The translations under genes were made by a program, and so were the position numbers. Of a stretch of 23,866 nucleotides of DNA, positions 10,101-17,560 are shown piece by piece. Position 1 is the stretch's first letter. Every line of letters begins with the position of its first letter. The notes below the pieces were generated by a model, which searched no databases, was not told the origin of the DNA, and saw nothing but the letters and a program-made list of their open reading frames with translations. The stretch comes from Sphacelaria rigidula. Taxonomy: Eukaryota > Phaeophyceae > Sphacelariales. The stretch spans positions 1-23,866 of the forward strand of contig CAXNAA020000242.1 in the NCBI GenBank assembly GCA_964200075.2. Reading direction: 5' to 3'.

Positions 10101-12728
10101 ATCGAAATCCAAATGCGTATGGCGTGTAGTAGTTGTCAATAGCCACCAGCAAGTGAAAAAAATAGAGCCATATTTCGAAGATTTGATGTGGATACGAAGA
10201 TTTTAATTCTCCGGCTTCTCATCCCCCATGAAAGATCCATCCCCAATTCGTAAAATGACGTCTTTTGGGCCCAGCGAATCAATCACAGCAGGAGCGTCAC
10301 GCTATAACAAGTTTGTGTTAAGGTGAACTCGGCAGCAGCTTGACAGGTAGTAGTAGGAGATGTGGGAGAACAGGCGTCCATGTTTCGATGCGAGCATCCT
10401 CTTTTGGAGTGATTAGATTGTGCATGGCGGCCAGCTGCCAGAACGCGCGAGACACAGGAAAAGTATTCAAGTGAAGAGTCTTGAACGTTCCATTCGGTGC
10501 TCGCTCGTTCTCTCCGGTTTGCTTGCTTCTCACCCTGCAGTTGGAGTTGCTCTCTGCTTTCAAGAAGCAGCTCAAGCTCATCGATGTCCTCAAGAGACAG
10601 AAGGTGTGCACCACCTTCCTACTGGGTACTGTACCAAGTAGGATCGAGCATACACTACTTAGATATCACTTCAATTCCATGTTCCCGTATGATGCGGTGT
10701 ACCGCTGGCGCTACACGAGTACGCAGCGGTCCGCCGTTGAGGGACAAGCTGTGCTCCCAGGTCCAAACCACAATTTTTCAGAGTGTCGCCCAAGATGAAA
10801 AATATAGTACGTCGAGCATATAGAAAGGACTGGCACAGGTTGGTTCACGCTCATCACCTAGAATCCACTCATCCGCAAATGTTCACACCGATTGTTGGTG
10901 TTAGGCTTAGAAAGTTTGCATATATATAAGCTATGGAACACCATGAAACTCTCAGTTAATGGGATCGTTCGACTTTGTTTTTCGACACTTATCGGGGGTC
11001 CCAAAAGGGCATTTGGAGACCCCTGGGACCCTGAGACCCCGAATTAAAAAGCGCAGTCAAAATAACTCGTTCATACAAAGTCTTCTCATGTCCCATAGTG
11101 CATTTGTGCACAATTCCAGAGCGTGACTTCAAAAATCGGCGTGAATGTTTGCGCTCTTGTGCGGTGAGGTGAGCTTAAAGCGAGCGAACTCCTAACGACG
11201 TGGTTTTGGTATCAAAGCGTCTTTATTGGGCGTGTTTAACGTATGCGAGAAACACTCCATAATGTCGAGTTTCGCAATCAAACTTCGCACGTATGTTTCT
11301 TGGACTACCCTGGAACCCACAAACTCTATTGTTTTGTGTTTCGAGGCATGCTGTACCGGCTTCCGGGGGTCCCGGCATGAAGGCCCGCGGAAGTCGGTAA
11401 AGAGCGGAGGAACTTTGGAACATTTTCCCGCAGTAGATTTTTTTTTATATTTGGAGCACCAACTTCTGCCGAACTTCCAAGTTTGGGGGCGGTCGAAGCT
11501 TATGTACAACAGATAGAAGGGAAGTCGTCCGGAGCCTTCGTTGGGAAATTTTGTTGCCCACCATCACTCTAAATCTGACGACGCCGAGACCCCGCATCAC
11601 CGAAACGCCACGGTTTCAGGTACAAGTCGATCCCATAGCGACCGTTTCCAAATATATATACATATATATATATATATATCTCCGTTAGACTCTCGAGCTG
11701 GTGGCGGTTACTACGATTCGGATCATGTGCAGATTGGATGGAAAGTGGGTTCAGGAATTGTATTTTCAATTCCAGAATAATTTGAAGGGGCTGATTGGTC
11801 ATGAACCAAAATCAGAATATTTTTCGCCCTTAGCACCACCGCGATGGACATGAACAAAATCCGGCTATGTCACCTTCTTCGTGAGTTCAATGTCGTCGAT
11901 ATAATCCATTTATGCGACTTTAGAGTAGGCATCGTGGAGGGCATTTGCTATGACACAATTTGGGGTGATGAGCGCGAACCAGCCTGTGCAGCGTAGGGCC
12001 ATGAGTTCAGCCCGAAGCTTACGACCTCTCTCATACCTACGAAGGTGGTGACACACAATAAAAATAATAAGAATACATCTTGAGTCCTGTTCTCACTTGT
12101 CTTGCTCGAGCTGGGCAAGGTTTGGGCTTTGCTATTATGGGCGTGCGACCGCCATTTACCGTCCTTTAATCCTGATCTCCTAAATCGACCGCTTCGTTAA
12201 CTAAGCTCGTACACCCAGTCACCCGAAAAGTCCAGCCCTAATTTCTTGTTGGCGTCTTCACGAGGTCGGTAAGCACCCTGTGTGGGCACCCCTCGCTTGT
12301 TTGTTTTGTTTGACGGTGCTGGAATATTTGCAGACCTCGCCCACCGTCAATAATCAGGTAAGCATGTGCCACGAGGCATGATGTTGCGCCAAAAAAAGAC
12401 AGTCATTTCAAGAGAAGGGGTCTCAGATCAATCCCTGATCAACGTAGTGGGAAATGATACACTTCGGCGTCTCAATGATTTGGCGTTGAGCTTCAGCCCA
12501 ACTTCGTGTTCTTCAGCTACAGAGTTTACACGGTAGTATCGTGTATATCGTGGCCAAACTATCATGCCATAACCCGCAGGACTTGACCTCCCCCCCAACC
12601 CCCCCCGTCCCCGATCTGCTCGTTCCGTGTTCCGTGCTGTTTGTCACCGCTAGTTTCACGTGGAAGCAGCACGACTACTAGCCTTCACAGAAGAGGAGTT
12701 CGTCAAAACTCTCGACTGGGCGTCATGA
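706..12728 (+). CDS. TEX9: TEX9-family coiled-coil protein, multi-exon gene, 5' partial
   Basis: Exons on the plus strand: 706-~1009/1153, ~3051-3223, 4122-4221, 4826-4912, 6212-6319, 8003-8158, 10541-10603 and 12654-12728 (stop TGA). The reading frame holds across every join from 3223 onward. The seven introns run from about 0.6 to 2.4 kb; the one at 3224-4121 is phase 2 and the five after it are phase 0. The product is almost all coiled coil. Family landmarks in order are a RLNDEID segment at the first exon, GIGEEATSR joined to FLKAKL, then EVRLHRALEE, then FKKQLKLIDVLKRQK, and a terminal helix with VEAARLLAFTEEEF ending LDWAS. From FLKAKL to the stop it is 195 residues, close to the same region of animal TEX9. 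TEX9 is poorly characterised; it is generally seen in ciliated organisms, which hints at a ciliary or centrosomal role. The start codon was not found and the first two exon junctions are uncertain. Confidence 0.9.
1740..1850 (+). repeat. G-tract-flanked dispersed repeat, copy 1
   Basis: A 10-G tract, then GTGCTCGTGATCATACATGT CATAGTC, then ACCC and a second 10-G tract. The same order (GTACTCATGATCATGCATGC CATAGTC, G tract, then CTCTCCAAA-like sequence) occurs at about 15648-15728. It lies in an early TEX9 intron. Confidence 0.6.
2745..2990 (-). repeat. tRNA-derived SINE-like element, family 1, copy 1
   Basis: Read on the minus strand, 2954-2934 resembles a pol III A box region (GATCTAACTGGTACACCTGG) and 2910-2898 is a close B box (GGGGTCGAATCCC), about 25-45 nt apart. 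The body follows, with GGAGTGCTGAT and the tail GAGAGATGGGTTGATT near 2777-2760. The tail and the GAGTGCTGAT block recur at 16920-17005 (plus) and 8740-8830 (minus). The element sits in a TEX9 intron in antisense orientation. Confidence 0.72.
3051..3223 (+). CDS. TEX9: TEX9 exon, acidic linker before the coiled coil
   Basis: The frame ends with LEQREEEESEDVENGFT and then PSGIGEEATS plus two bases AG at the donor CAG|GTAGAT (3223/3224). Joined to the next exon, these bases make Arg in the string TSR-FLKAKL, which parallels the family's acidic linker and EAxxR-FLKAKL junction. This split-codon match is strong evidence. The acceptor is less sure: CCAGCAG at 3050 gives phase 0, while AAG at 3081 or TCTAG at 3144 would give the phase 1 start needed by the favoured upstream donors. 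Confidence 0.72.
4122..4221 (+). CDS. TEX9: TEX9 exon, start of coiled coil (FLKAKL)
   Basis: Acceptor ATTCGTAG, then one base completing Arg, then FLKAKLSACQAQLDKAL and further heptad-like sequence ending ELRKK at donor AAGAAG|GTACCG. 100 nt, entering in phase 2 and leaving in phase 0. FLKAKL is the recognisable start of the conserved TEX9 coil. Confidence 0.88.
4826..4912 (+). CDS. TEX9: TEX9 exon, coiled coil
   Basis: Acceptor AAATACAG after a T-rich stretch, donor GTCAAG|GTGAGC. 87 nt, phase 0 at both ends, 29 residues. The reading VASELEHSRRLSRQIQQLQQ and onward is charged and heptad-like, as expected between the two better conserved blocks. Confidence 0.87.
5378..5843. mobile_element. 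Fold-back (long inverted repeat) element A, MITE-like
   Basis: Left arm ~5378-5600 and right arm ~5622-5843 are imperfect reverse complements over about 210 bp each. The ends pair as TAGGCTACTTCTTAT against ATAAGAAGTAGCCTTA, and inner blocks pair as AAAGTGCATTTTTGGCCC against GGGCCAAAAATGCACTT and as CACCTTGGAATGACTTG against CAAGTCATTCCAAGGTG. The loop is only about 20 nt. No transposase frame is seen. It lies in the TEX9 intron 4913-6211. No clear target-site duplication could be assigned. Confidence 0.85.
6212..6319 (+). CDS. TEX9: TEX9 exon, coiled coil
   Basis: Acceptor CCAACAAG after a long C/T-rich tract, donor AAAAAG|GTACTG. 108 nt, phase 0 at both ends, 36 residues: EAEAASGAALTSRVLELERE then LGAAKRTIRQADTSKK. 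A 28-bp minisatellite starts about 10 nt after the donor. Confidence 0.87.
6329..6566 (+). repeat. 28-bp minisatellite, about 8 degenerate units
   Basis: Units such as TACGTTGCAACGAAAGGGGT ACAGGGGG and TACATTACGACGAAAACGTT GGAGCGGG follow each other at 28-bp spacing. Later units lengthen or lose bases. The array begins about 10 nt after the TEX9 donor at 6319/6320. Because 28 is not a multiple of 3, the threonine/lysine-rich frames translated from it are artefacts. Confidence 0.8.
6567..8002 (+). other. TEX9 intron sequence without further features
   Basis: Between the 28-bp minisatellite and the exon at 8003 I see no exon with matching splice sites, no SINE head and no long inverted repeat. 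The short open frames here carry no family signal. Confidence 0.5.
8003..8158 (+). CDS. TEX9: TEX9 exon, conserved RALEE block
   Basis: Acceptor CCGGCGCAG, donor AAAAG|GTGAGA. 156 nt, phase 0, 52 residues. It opens SLEVRLHRALEEVSKHKE and closes ETQCRRLERQK, matching in order the family's VRLxRALEE and KKLEKQK segments. This is one of the two exons that fix the identification. Confidence 0.93.
8716..8840 (-). repeat. SINE family 1, partial copy 2 (3' body)
   Basis: The minus strand reads GCGGGAGCGGTGATAGTCAT GATCC... then GGCGTGTACCGGGGGAGAGA TGGATTGATCCC. This matches the plus strand at about 16924-17005 (GCGGGAGTGCTGATAGTCAT, then GGCGTGTACCGGGGAGAGAT). No tRNA-like head is visible, so this is a 5'-truncated copy within a TEX9 intron. 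Confidence 0.72.
9838..10256. mobile_element. Fold-back (long inverted repeat) element B, MITE-like
   Basis: Left arm 9838-~10045 and right arm ~10060-10256 are imperfect reverse complements. ATTTTACAAATT pairs with AATTCGTAAAAT at the ends, TTGGGGATGGATTTTTCAT pairs with ATGAAAGATCCATCCCCAA, and CTATTGACAACTACTACACG pairs with CGTGTAGTAGTTGTCAATAG. It lies in the TEX9 intron 8159-10540. The mirrored open frames on both strands here are a by-product of the palindrome. Its termini differ from element A, so it is a separate family. Confidence 0.87.
10541..10603 (+). CDS. TEX9: TEX9 exon, FKKQLKLIDVLKRQK signature
   Basis: A T/C-rich tract ending CACCCTGCAG precedes a 63-nt, phase-0 exon reading LELLSAFKKQLKLIDVLK then RQK, with donor CAGAAG|GTGTGC. 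The FKKQLKLIDVLKRQK string is nearly invariant in the TEX9 family and follows the RALEE exon as expected. Confidence 0.95.
11650..11680. repeat. AT dinucleotide tract
   Basis: A run of about 30 nt of alternating AT with one ACAT interruption in the last TEX9 intron. A second, pure (TA)n run of about 20 nt is at 13822-13841, just 3' of the ORF ending at 13792. Confidence 0.9.
12654..12728 (+). CDS. TEX9: TEX9 terminal exon with stop codon
   Basis: Acceptor TGTCACCGCTAG, then in phase 0 FHVEAARLLAFTEEEFVKTL and DWAS, then TGA. This is the TEX9 C-terminal helix (H-x-EAA-x-x-L-x-FTEEEF). Joined to RQK of the preceding exon it gives the family's continuous C-terminus across a 2,050-nt intron. Confidence 0.95.
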   Translation, partial: FHVEAARLLAFTEEEFVKTLDWAS

Positions 12729-13190
12729 TCCACAGAATGACACCCTGAAGAATTCGGATCAGCACTTGAAGTTTATTCGGTGTTGGACTTGCTTTTTTTG
12801 GTCATACATGATGTATATACACCGTGTTTGATGTTAGATTAGATTGGATTGGGTTATTCGATGCTTCCGATCCGTTGATATCGGTTGGTGCTGTCAAGCT
12901 TGTGTCTATCGAGGACTGTGATACCCCACGCATTTTGTGGAAAAAAATCTTCGCGTCGAAAACGGTTTCGCGACAAAAGCCGCAGGAGAATCCGTGTCTT
13001 CAAGTGTTGTAAAATGAGGGGGGCGGGAGAAAAAGAGGTTCACCGTCTGTGGCAGCAGACACCCGCCTCACCTGCTGCGTGTTGGCAAATTTCACGTCAA
13101 CCCTCCATTTTGCATCTCATCTTTTCTCACCACTGGGCACATTCCGCGCGTATCATTAGTCATCTATCCTTGTACACTCGCTGTAAATAA
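12729..13190. other. Region 3' of TEX9, no gene recognised
   Basis: Presumably contains the TEX9 3' UTR. No canonical polyadenylation hexamer stands out close to the stop. The open frames at 12824-13012 and 12885-13190 lack splice context or family signal. Confidence 0.45.
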
Positions 13191-13562
13191 ACGCGGGTAC
13201 GAGGACAAGCATCAACATGTACTGCCATTGGCACCCATTTTGTTCGATCCAACTCCTCCAACAATCCAGGTGTACATGCATACACCTCCCACCAAGATTC
13301 TCCCGCATTCAGCGCATCGCAGCACATCAAACTCGTCGTTAGACCCACTGGCGATAAAGGCCGAATACGTACGCTCCAAGAAACGTCGACCACAAGTCTT
13401 CTGATTGTTCCGGCGGAGAGGAAGGATGGCATGCACACGTCGGTGTCCTTTTGCCCTACTGTACTCCTGGAGCGACCCTCCCCGGTCACCCGTAACGCCA
13501 TGACGCCTACAGCGCACATCAATTCGACACCCATAACCCTACACTGCATTACACTGAAATGT
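13191..13562 (+). CDS. Unrecognised ORF, first part of a frame-shifted pair
   Basis: Frame open for 124 codons between stops at 13188 and 13563, with balanced codon use and ordinary amino-acid composition. Readable stretches include HIKLVVRPTGDKGRIRTLQE and LLIVPAERKDGMHTS. It has no ATG near its start, so it would need an upstream exon or be a fragment. It overlaps the second ORF (open from 13496) in another frame, so both could be one protein interrupted by a frame change between 13496 and 13562. I recognise no family. The antisense frame (13603-13160) is also open, which weakens the case. Confidence 0.35.
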
Positions 13563-13792
13563 TGAAAACGCCTTGGTTTGAGCAAGTCAAGGACATGGTC
13601 CACAATGCGGTCCCATTTCCCCGGTTAACGCCGAGCCAGCAAAGCGGTAGCGAGAGCGCCACCGGGTCAAGTCGATTCGTGATCGAGAACAAACGCGATC
13701 ACCTCTTCCCTGCTGGTCTAAAAAACTACAAGTTGCGCGTGAACACGGACACCGACGGTATTATCTTTCACGACCACATCAAGCTGCTGTAA
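13559..13792 (+). CDS. Unrecognised ORF, second part of a frame-shifted pair
   Basis: Starts ATG in the context GAAATGTTG and runs 77 residues to TAA. The composition is convincingly protein-like: MLKTPWFEQVKDMVHNAVPF at the start, then SRFVIENKRDHLFPAGLKNY, and a charged C-terminus with NTDTDGIIFHDHIKLL. There are no membrane segments or metal-binding motifs. A (TA)n run follows 30 nt after the stop. It may be a small gene, the last exon of one, or the remnant of a mobile-element protein; no function can be assigned. Confidence 0.42.
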   Translation: MLKTPWFEQVKDMVHNAVPFPRLTPSQQSGSESATGSSRFVIENKRDHLFPAGLKNYKLRVNTDTDGIIFHDHIKLL

Positions 13793-15159
13793 CGCTCAAC
13801 AACTGGTCCCTTCTTGGGCGCTATATATATATATATATATTTACTCGCGACCTGACATGCACCACACACCCTAGTCTCACAGTGAGTTGATCTGTCAACA
13901 CCGCCGGCAATGTGCACAATGGGATCACTCAATATATGCCGCGATTGGACGCCGAAGAAAGCAGAATTGAGCCGTGCAATGTCAAGCGTTACACTCGACC
14001 AGACCTTGAATAACCAATCCTTTCACAGGTCACCCTTCTGCAATCAAGCCCGTGCATAGACACAGCGATGCCCCATAGCATATCATGTATTACTAGGCGT
14101 TGGGGTATCGGCCATGGCATAGGCATCCCAGCTTTCCATGATTATATTTTCTACAGCCTTCGAGGGCACCCCCCTCCCTTTCAAGCTCTATATCAAGCCG
14201 TTGCTAGGTCAACCTGTGAAATTCGTAAGCCTTGCACGCATAGCCTAATTGTGCACAATCAGGCCTTGGACGACCGAACATATGCATAACGTCGGCTTGA
14301 ATCACAAGACCTTGTGTGCGTTCAGACGTTTGGCATGCTCGAGACTGTCAGAAACAAACCTCGAGCGTTCAAGCCTTCTTGCTCAAGCAAGCCCTCTGGG
14401 TATAGCGGTGGCAGCGTACGTCGCTGATTTTACCGACCAAGAAAAAAAGAGCACATACGTCCGCCTGTATTTGTCCTCTGACACACGCTACGGCATCCAT
14501 AGTCTGTGTACTTTTAGTTACATCAAGCTTCCGTGGCAGTTTCAGACCAAGGTGAAGTCGAGGTCTTGAGTGAGAAAATTGTCATCCTCCAGGGGACTGA
14601 CAGGCAAGGATCCCACCCCCTCTAGATCTGACGCCTACGAGGGAGCACCGGGGATAAGGGGCGACGGCGGAGCGGGGAGGGCGGCGGTGGTGGATTGGGG
14701 CGTATGAGTATCCTGACTGCTGTAGTATTTCTTTCAAAAACGTGAAAATATTCGAATGGGCAACCGCGGTTACGACTCGGGGGTGCGCACGCACATACCC
14801 CCCCGCCTAGCTCTCCGTGCCATCAGGAGTACATACATTTCGAAGAGACATATGGATACGCTGATTGGAATGGTCCATGTGCATTTGATGCAGGTCCACA
14901 TGTCCCCACCCAAGTACAGGCAAGCCGTTCCGACAAAAACCATGACCTACCAGTATTACGTCATGACGATAGATTCCTGTACATACTGTAGTGCATAGTG
15001 CAGTATTTTTTATATATAAAAATGACAGGAAGGGCAGTGAGATGATCAGCTGTCGTTCGGAACAGTTTGAAGGTGAGCGTGGGTGGGATATATGGCCGTA
15101 GCCCATCGCTGGCCACTGTAAAATACACTCGGTGCCGGCAGAGGATATTTGCAGGTCAA
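13793..15159. other. Intergenic stretch, no gene recognised
   Basis: Contains a (TA)n run at 13822-13841 and a purine-rich GC stretch at about 14640-14700. The open frame 14249-14569 has a protein-like C-terminal half (ADFTDQEKKSTYVRLYLSS) but no supported splice join, so it was not called. Confidence 0.45.
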
Positions 15160-15392
15160 GTCGACTTGACGGTCGACGAGGGAAAGGGACTGCTGAACCC
15201 CTTTCGCGATAAAAAAAAGAAAGGCAAGCAACGCAGAAGGAAGGTGGGGTACTAAGAACAAATAAAAAAGAAAAAGCTCCTGTGTTGACCTTCCTCCTGT
15301 GTGACCCCGGCTGATGCGCCGTCATATACCGAAGGGTGTAGACCGGCATCCAGAATAAATGGGACGACGACACAAACAACACACACAACACA
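15160..15392 (+). repeat. SINE-like family 2, partial copy (3' module)
   Basis: The segment from GACGGTCGACGAGGG through CTGCTGAACCCCTTTCGCGA and GTTGACCTTCCTCCTGTGTG to CCAGAATAAATGGGACGACG matches 16533-16735 in order and orientation, with modest divergence. It ends in an (ACACAAC)n tail. The tRNA-like head of the other copy is missing here. Confidence 0.8.
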
Positions 15393-16035
15393 CACAACAT
15401 ACTTTGAAAACTGTGGTGGGTAAAAACTAGACAGTACAGTAACCGTGTGGCTCAGAATGATTGGCTATTTTGAAGGACCCAACCACGTGCGTGGGTCTTG
15501 GAGAAAAGCAACTTGCTCAGGCCGGCATCGCTTCGCCAATACAAGCACGCCATATATCGGTGTGCGCTCATTTGGTGGGAACTGGGCAAGACATGTTCAT
15601 CCCAAGTGTGCAGTAGCACGATGCAGGGCATAATTGTACACGCGAAAGGGGGGTGTACTCATGATCATGCATGCCATAGTCGTCAGACCATAGGGGGGGG
15701 GGGAAGGCCTCTCCAAAACAACTGCGGAGATATTTTCACCTTCAGACCTGTAGTGCGCGTAAAAGTCGGTCTGACTTATATTAACGCGTTATCAAAACAA
15801 AAGCTTTCAACAATTAAGGCTCGAAAGCTCACTGGTTTGGTGCAACAAAAAAGATGATGATAATAGTAGCAATGATAATAATGAATTCCTAACGCCAAGA
15901 AGAAGGAAACAAGAATACTTCATTTATTTTGAACTACTAATAACGACATGTACACATGAGAAAAACGAAGTGATCCGCCCCAGAAATAATGAGGGTTTTT
16001 CGGAACCCATCTGTTGTATATACATGTAATCTCAC
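15393..16035. other. Intergenic stretch, no gene recognised
   Basis: Holds the second G-tract repeat (about 15648-15728) and a short GAT/AAT-rich run near 15854-15882. No exon is supported on either strand. Confidence 0.45.
15648..15728 (+). repeat. G-tract-flanked dispersed repeat, copy 2
   Basis: GGGGGGTGTACTCATGATCA TGCATGCCATAGTC, then a 10-G tract, then CTCTCCAAAACAACT. It shares the core order and spacing with 1740-1850. Confidence 0.6.
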
Positions 16036-16121
16036 CAGCCAATCAACGTCGCCTGTCACATCCTCGTTCACGTTGAAGCTCAGGCCGTCGCCGGCACTAC
16101 CCACCTTCTGCCCCAGGATTT
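16036..16121 (-). CDS. Orphan internal exon candidate
   Basis: On the minus strand a T/C-rich tract ending TCTCGCCAG precedes an 86-nt segment that ends at a strong donor, CTG|GTGAGA. Read from the third base it gives ILGQKVGSAGDGLSFNVNED then VTGDVDWL: well-balanced coding composition, entering in phase 1 and leaving in phase 0. It lies 3' of the stop codon of the minus-strand gene at 17269, so it would be either an exon of a further gene to the left or an alternative 3' exon. I found no compatible partner exon, and no family is recognised. Confidence 0.35.
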
Positions 16122-16396
16122 CTGGCGAGACAGGAAATATCCGAAAAAATAGGGAGCGTGCACGAACGCGACGGACGGGGTTGGTTAGAGTGGCCAAATA
16201 GCGCCACACCACCCATGCACCAGCGACCTGCCGATATTTCCCCCACAACGTGAGCCTCATCACGAAAAAATTAGGAATGCACAGGGTTTCTCACGAAGGG
16301 ACTACCGCCGGATAGAGAAACATACTCATTGTGGCTGGTTCATCCATGAATAAACAAAAAATAGTCATGTACATACATTTAAAGATGTATGGTCGC

Positions 16397-16745
16397 CCCC
16401 CGGTGGCTCAGTTGGTAACCTCGAAACCTTCCGACGGTTGGGTCGTGGGTTCAAATCTCGGAGCGATCTGGGATTTCTTCTCCCACCATGCCCGACAGTG
16501 GAGAGCAACCACGTCGTGAGTACACAAAATTCGACTTCATGGTCGACGAGGGGCACTGCTGAACCCCTCTCGCGATAAAAAATAAAGGCAAGCACCGCAG
16601 AAGGAAGCTGGAGTTCTTAAAAAGAAGAAAGGAAGAACTTCTGTGTTGACCTTCCTCCTGCGTGACCTCAGCTGGTGCGCCCAGATATACCGAAAGGTGT
16701 AAACCGACGTCCAGAATAGATGGGACGACAACACACACACGTATT
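16397..16745 (+). repeat. tRNA-derived SINE-like element, family 2, with tRNA head
   Basis: TGGCTCAGTTGG (16403-16414) is an A box and GGGTTCAAATC (16447-16457) a B box, spaced as in a tRNA gene. The stems do not pair well enough for a working tRNA. The body from GGTCGACGAGGGGCACTGCT to GGGACGACAACACACACAC repeats at 15160-15392. The element ends in a CA-rich tail. A second, different tRNA-like head begins right after it. Confidence 0.78.
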
Positions 16746-16749
16746 ACCG

Positions 16750-17020
16750 CCGCCACCCCGGTGGTGTAATAGTCCAACTGTCGACATGAGGGTGGAGAGA
16801 CGTGGATTTGAATCCCGATGGGTTGGATTTTCTCTTCGAAGGATCTGATTTCCATCGTCGCAAGCGGAAGTACGTGAAGAACCAAAAGTAGTTGACGGAG
16901 TTTGTTTGACGAGATTAGACGCGGTGCGGGAGTGCTGATAGTCATGACCCAATCCGCGAGACCAGGATGCAAGGCGTGTACCGGGGAGAGATGGGTTGAT
17001 CCCTTGAGACCATGTTTTGA
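16750..17020 (+). repeat. tRNA-derived SINE-like element, family 1, copy 3
   Basis: TGGTGTAATAGTCCAA (16762-16777) and GGATTTGAATCC (16804-16815) are A- and B-box-like. The body includes GCGGGAGTGCTGATAGTCAT and the tail GTACCGGGGAGAGATGGGTT GATCCC. The tail is shared with 2745-2990 and 8716-8840, both on the minus strand. It abuts the family 2 element, so the pair may have moved as a composite. Confidence 0.75.
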
Positions 17021-17039
17021 ACAAGAGCACGTAATTGGC

Positions 17040-17170
17040 AAGCTGTTGATCCCTTGGGAGCCAATTGACGATTTTTGTTTTTGAGAATCGGCATCATTTT
17101 TACTTGAAAATGACTGAAAATAATGCCGATTTACAAAAGCAAAAATCGTCAATTGGTTCCAAAAGGGTTA
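17040..17170. repeat. Long imperfect hairpin about 100 nt past the minus-strand stop
   Basis: Arms of about 50 nt pair around a short loop (TACTTGAAAATGACTG). CCAATTGACGATTTTTG (17060-17076) pairs with CAAAAATCGTCAATTGG (17140-17156), and AATCGGCATCATTTT pairs with AAAATAATGCCGATT. It is in the likely 3' UTR or just beyond the minus-strand gene ending at 17269. It could be a small MITE or a microRNA-like precursor. Confidence 0.8.
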
Positions 17171-17268
17171 ATAAGAGCACTTGTGAGCGTCAGCCCCTCA
17201 GAAGATCCGACTATCGGTGTTCACTCCAAAGCCAAGCAATGAGCCATTTTATAACGAATGCGTAGGCT

Positions 17269-17560
17269 CTACAGCATAAAACATGCATCACCTTCAAAAT
17301 CATCTCGGAGGAGACGATCAATAGCTCGCTGCAACTGTTCATCGGCAGCATCCTGCGTTCCTTCCTCCGCCCGAGAAGGCCTTCCTTCTGTCAGCATCCC
17401 GCTTACCCCACACAACGCTTGCTCAGCAGAACCTGTCCCGTGATTGTGATCGGATAATGATCTCGATGATGCAGTACATGATGCCCGAGGAGAACACGAC
17501 GAAGAAGACGGAATTTTGGTTCGCTTTCCACGCATGACGTCTCGGCTCGACTTCGTGCTT
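17269..17560 (-). CDS. Terminal exon of the KEN/D-box gene
   Basis: Acceptor CCTTGCCGCAG, then one base that completes Arg with the AG of exon 3, then 96 codons and TAG. Ser-rich at first (KIPSSSSCSPRASCTASS), then acidic and helical, ending DDFEGDACFML. An internal GGG|GTAAGC at 17407/17406 is a good potential donor, so alternative splicing to another 3' exon is possible. Confidence 0.6.

Noticed and set aside
12585-12612. C-rich tract as a regulatory element
   Set aside because: It is most simply the pyrimidine tract upstream of the last TEX9 acceptor at 12653.
13160-13603. 147-codon minus-strand open frame
   Set aside because: It mirrors the plus-strand ORF pair, which has more ordinary composition and a cleaner end. 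The choice is not certain.
14249-14569. Plus-strand open frame with a protein-like end (ADFTDQEKKSTYVRLYLSS) and a nearby AAG|GTGAAG
   Set aside because: No acceptor-donor pair gives a frame that joins to any other supported exon.
16397-16470. Functional tRNA gene
   Set aside because: A and B boxes are present, but the acceptor, anticodon and T stems do not pair properly and a SINE body follows.
16451-17152. 233-codon minus-strand open frame
   Set aside because: It runs through the complement of two SINE-like elements and one arm of the hairpin, so it is repeat-derived.
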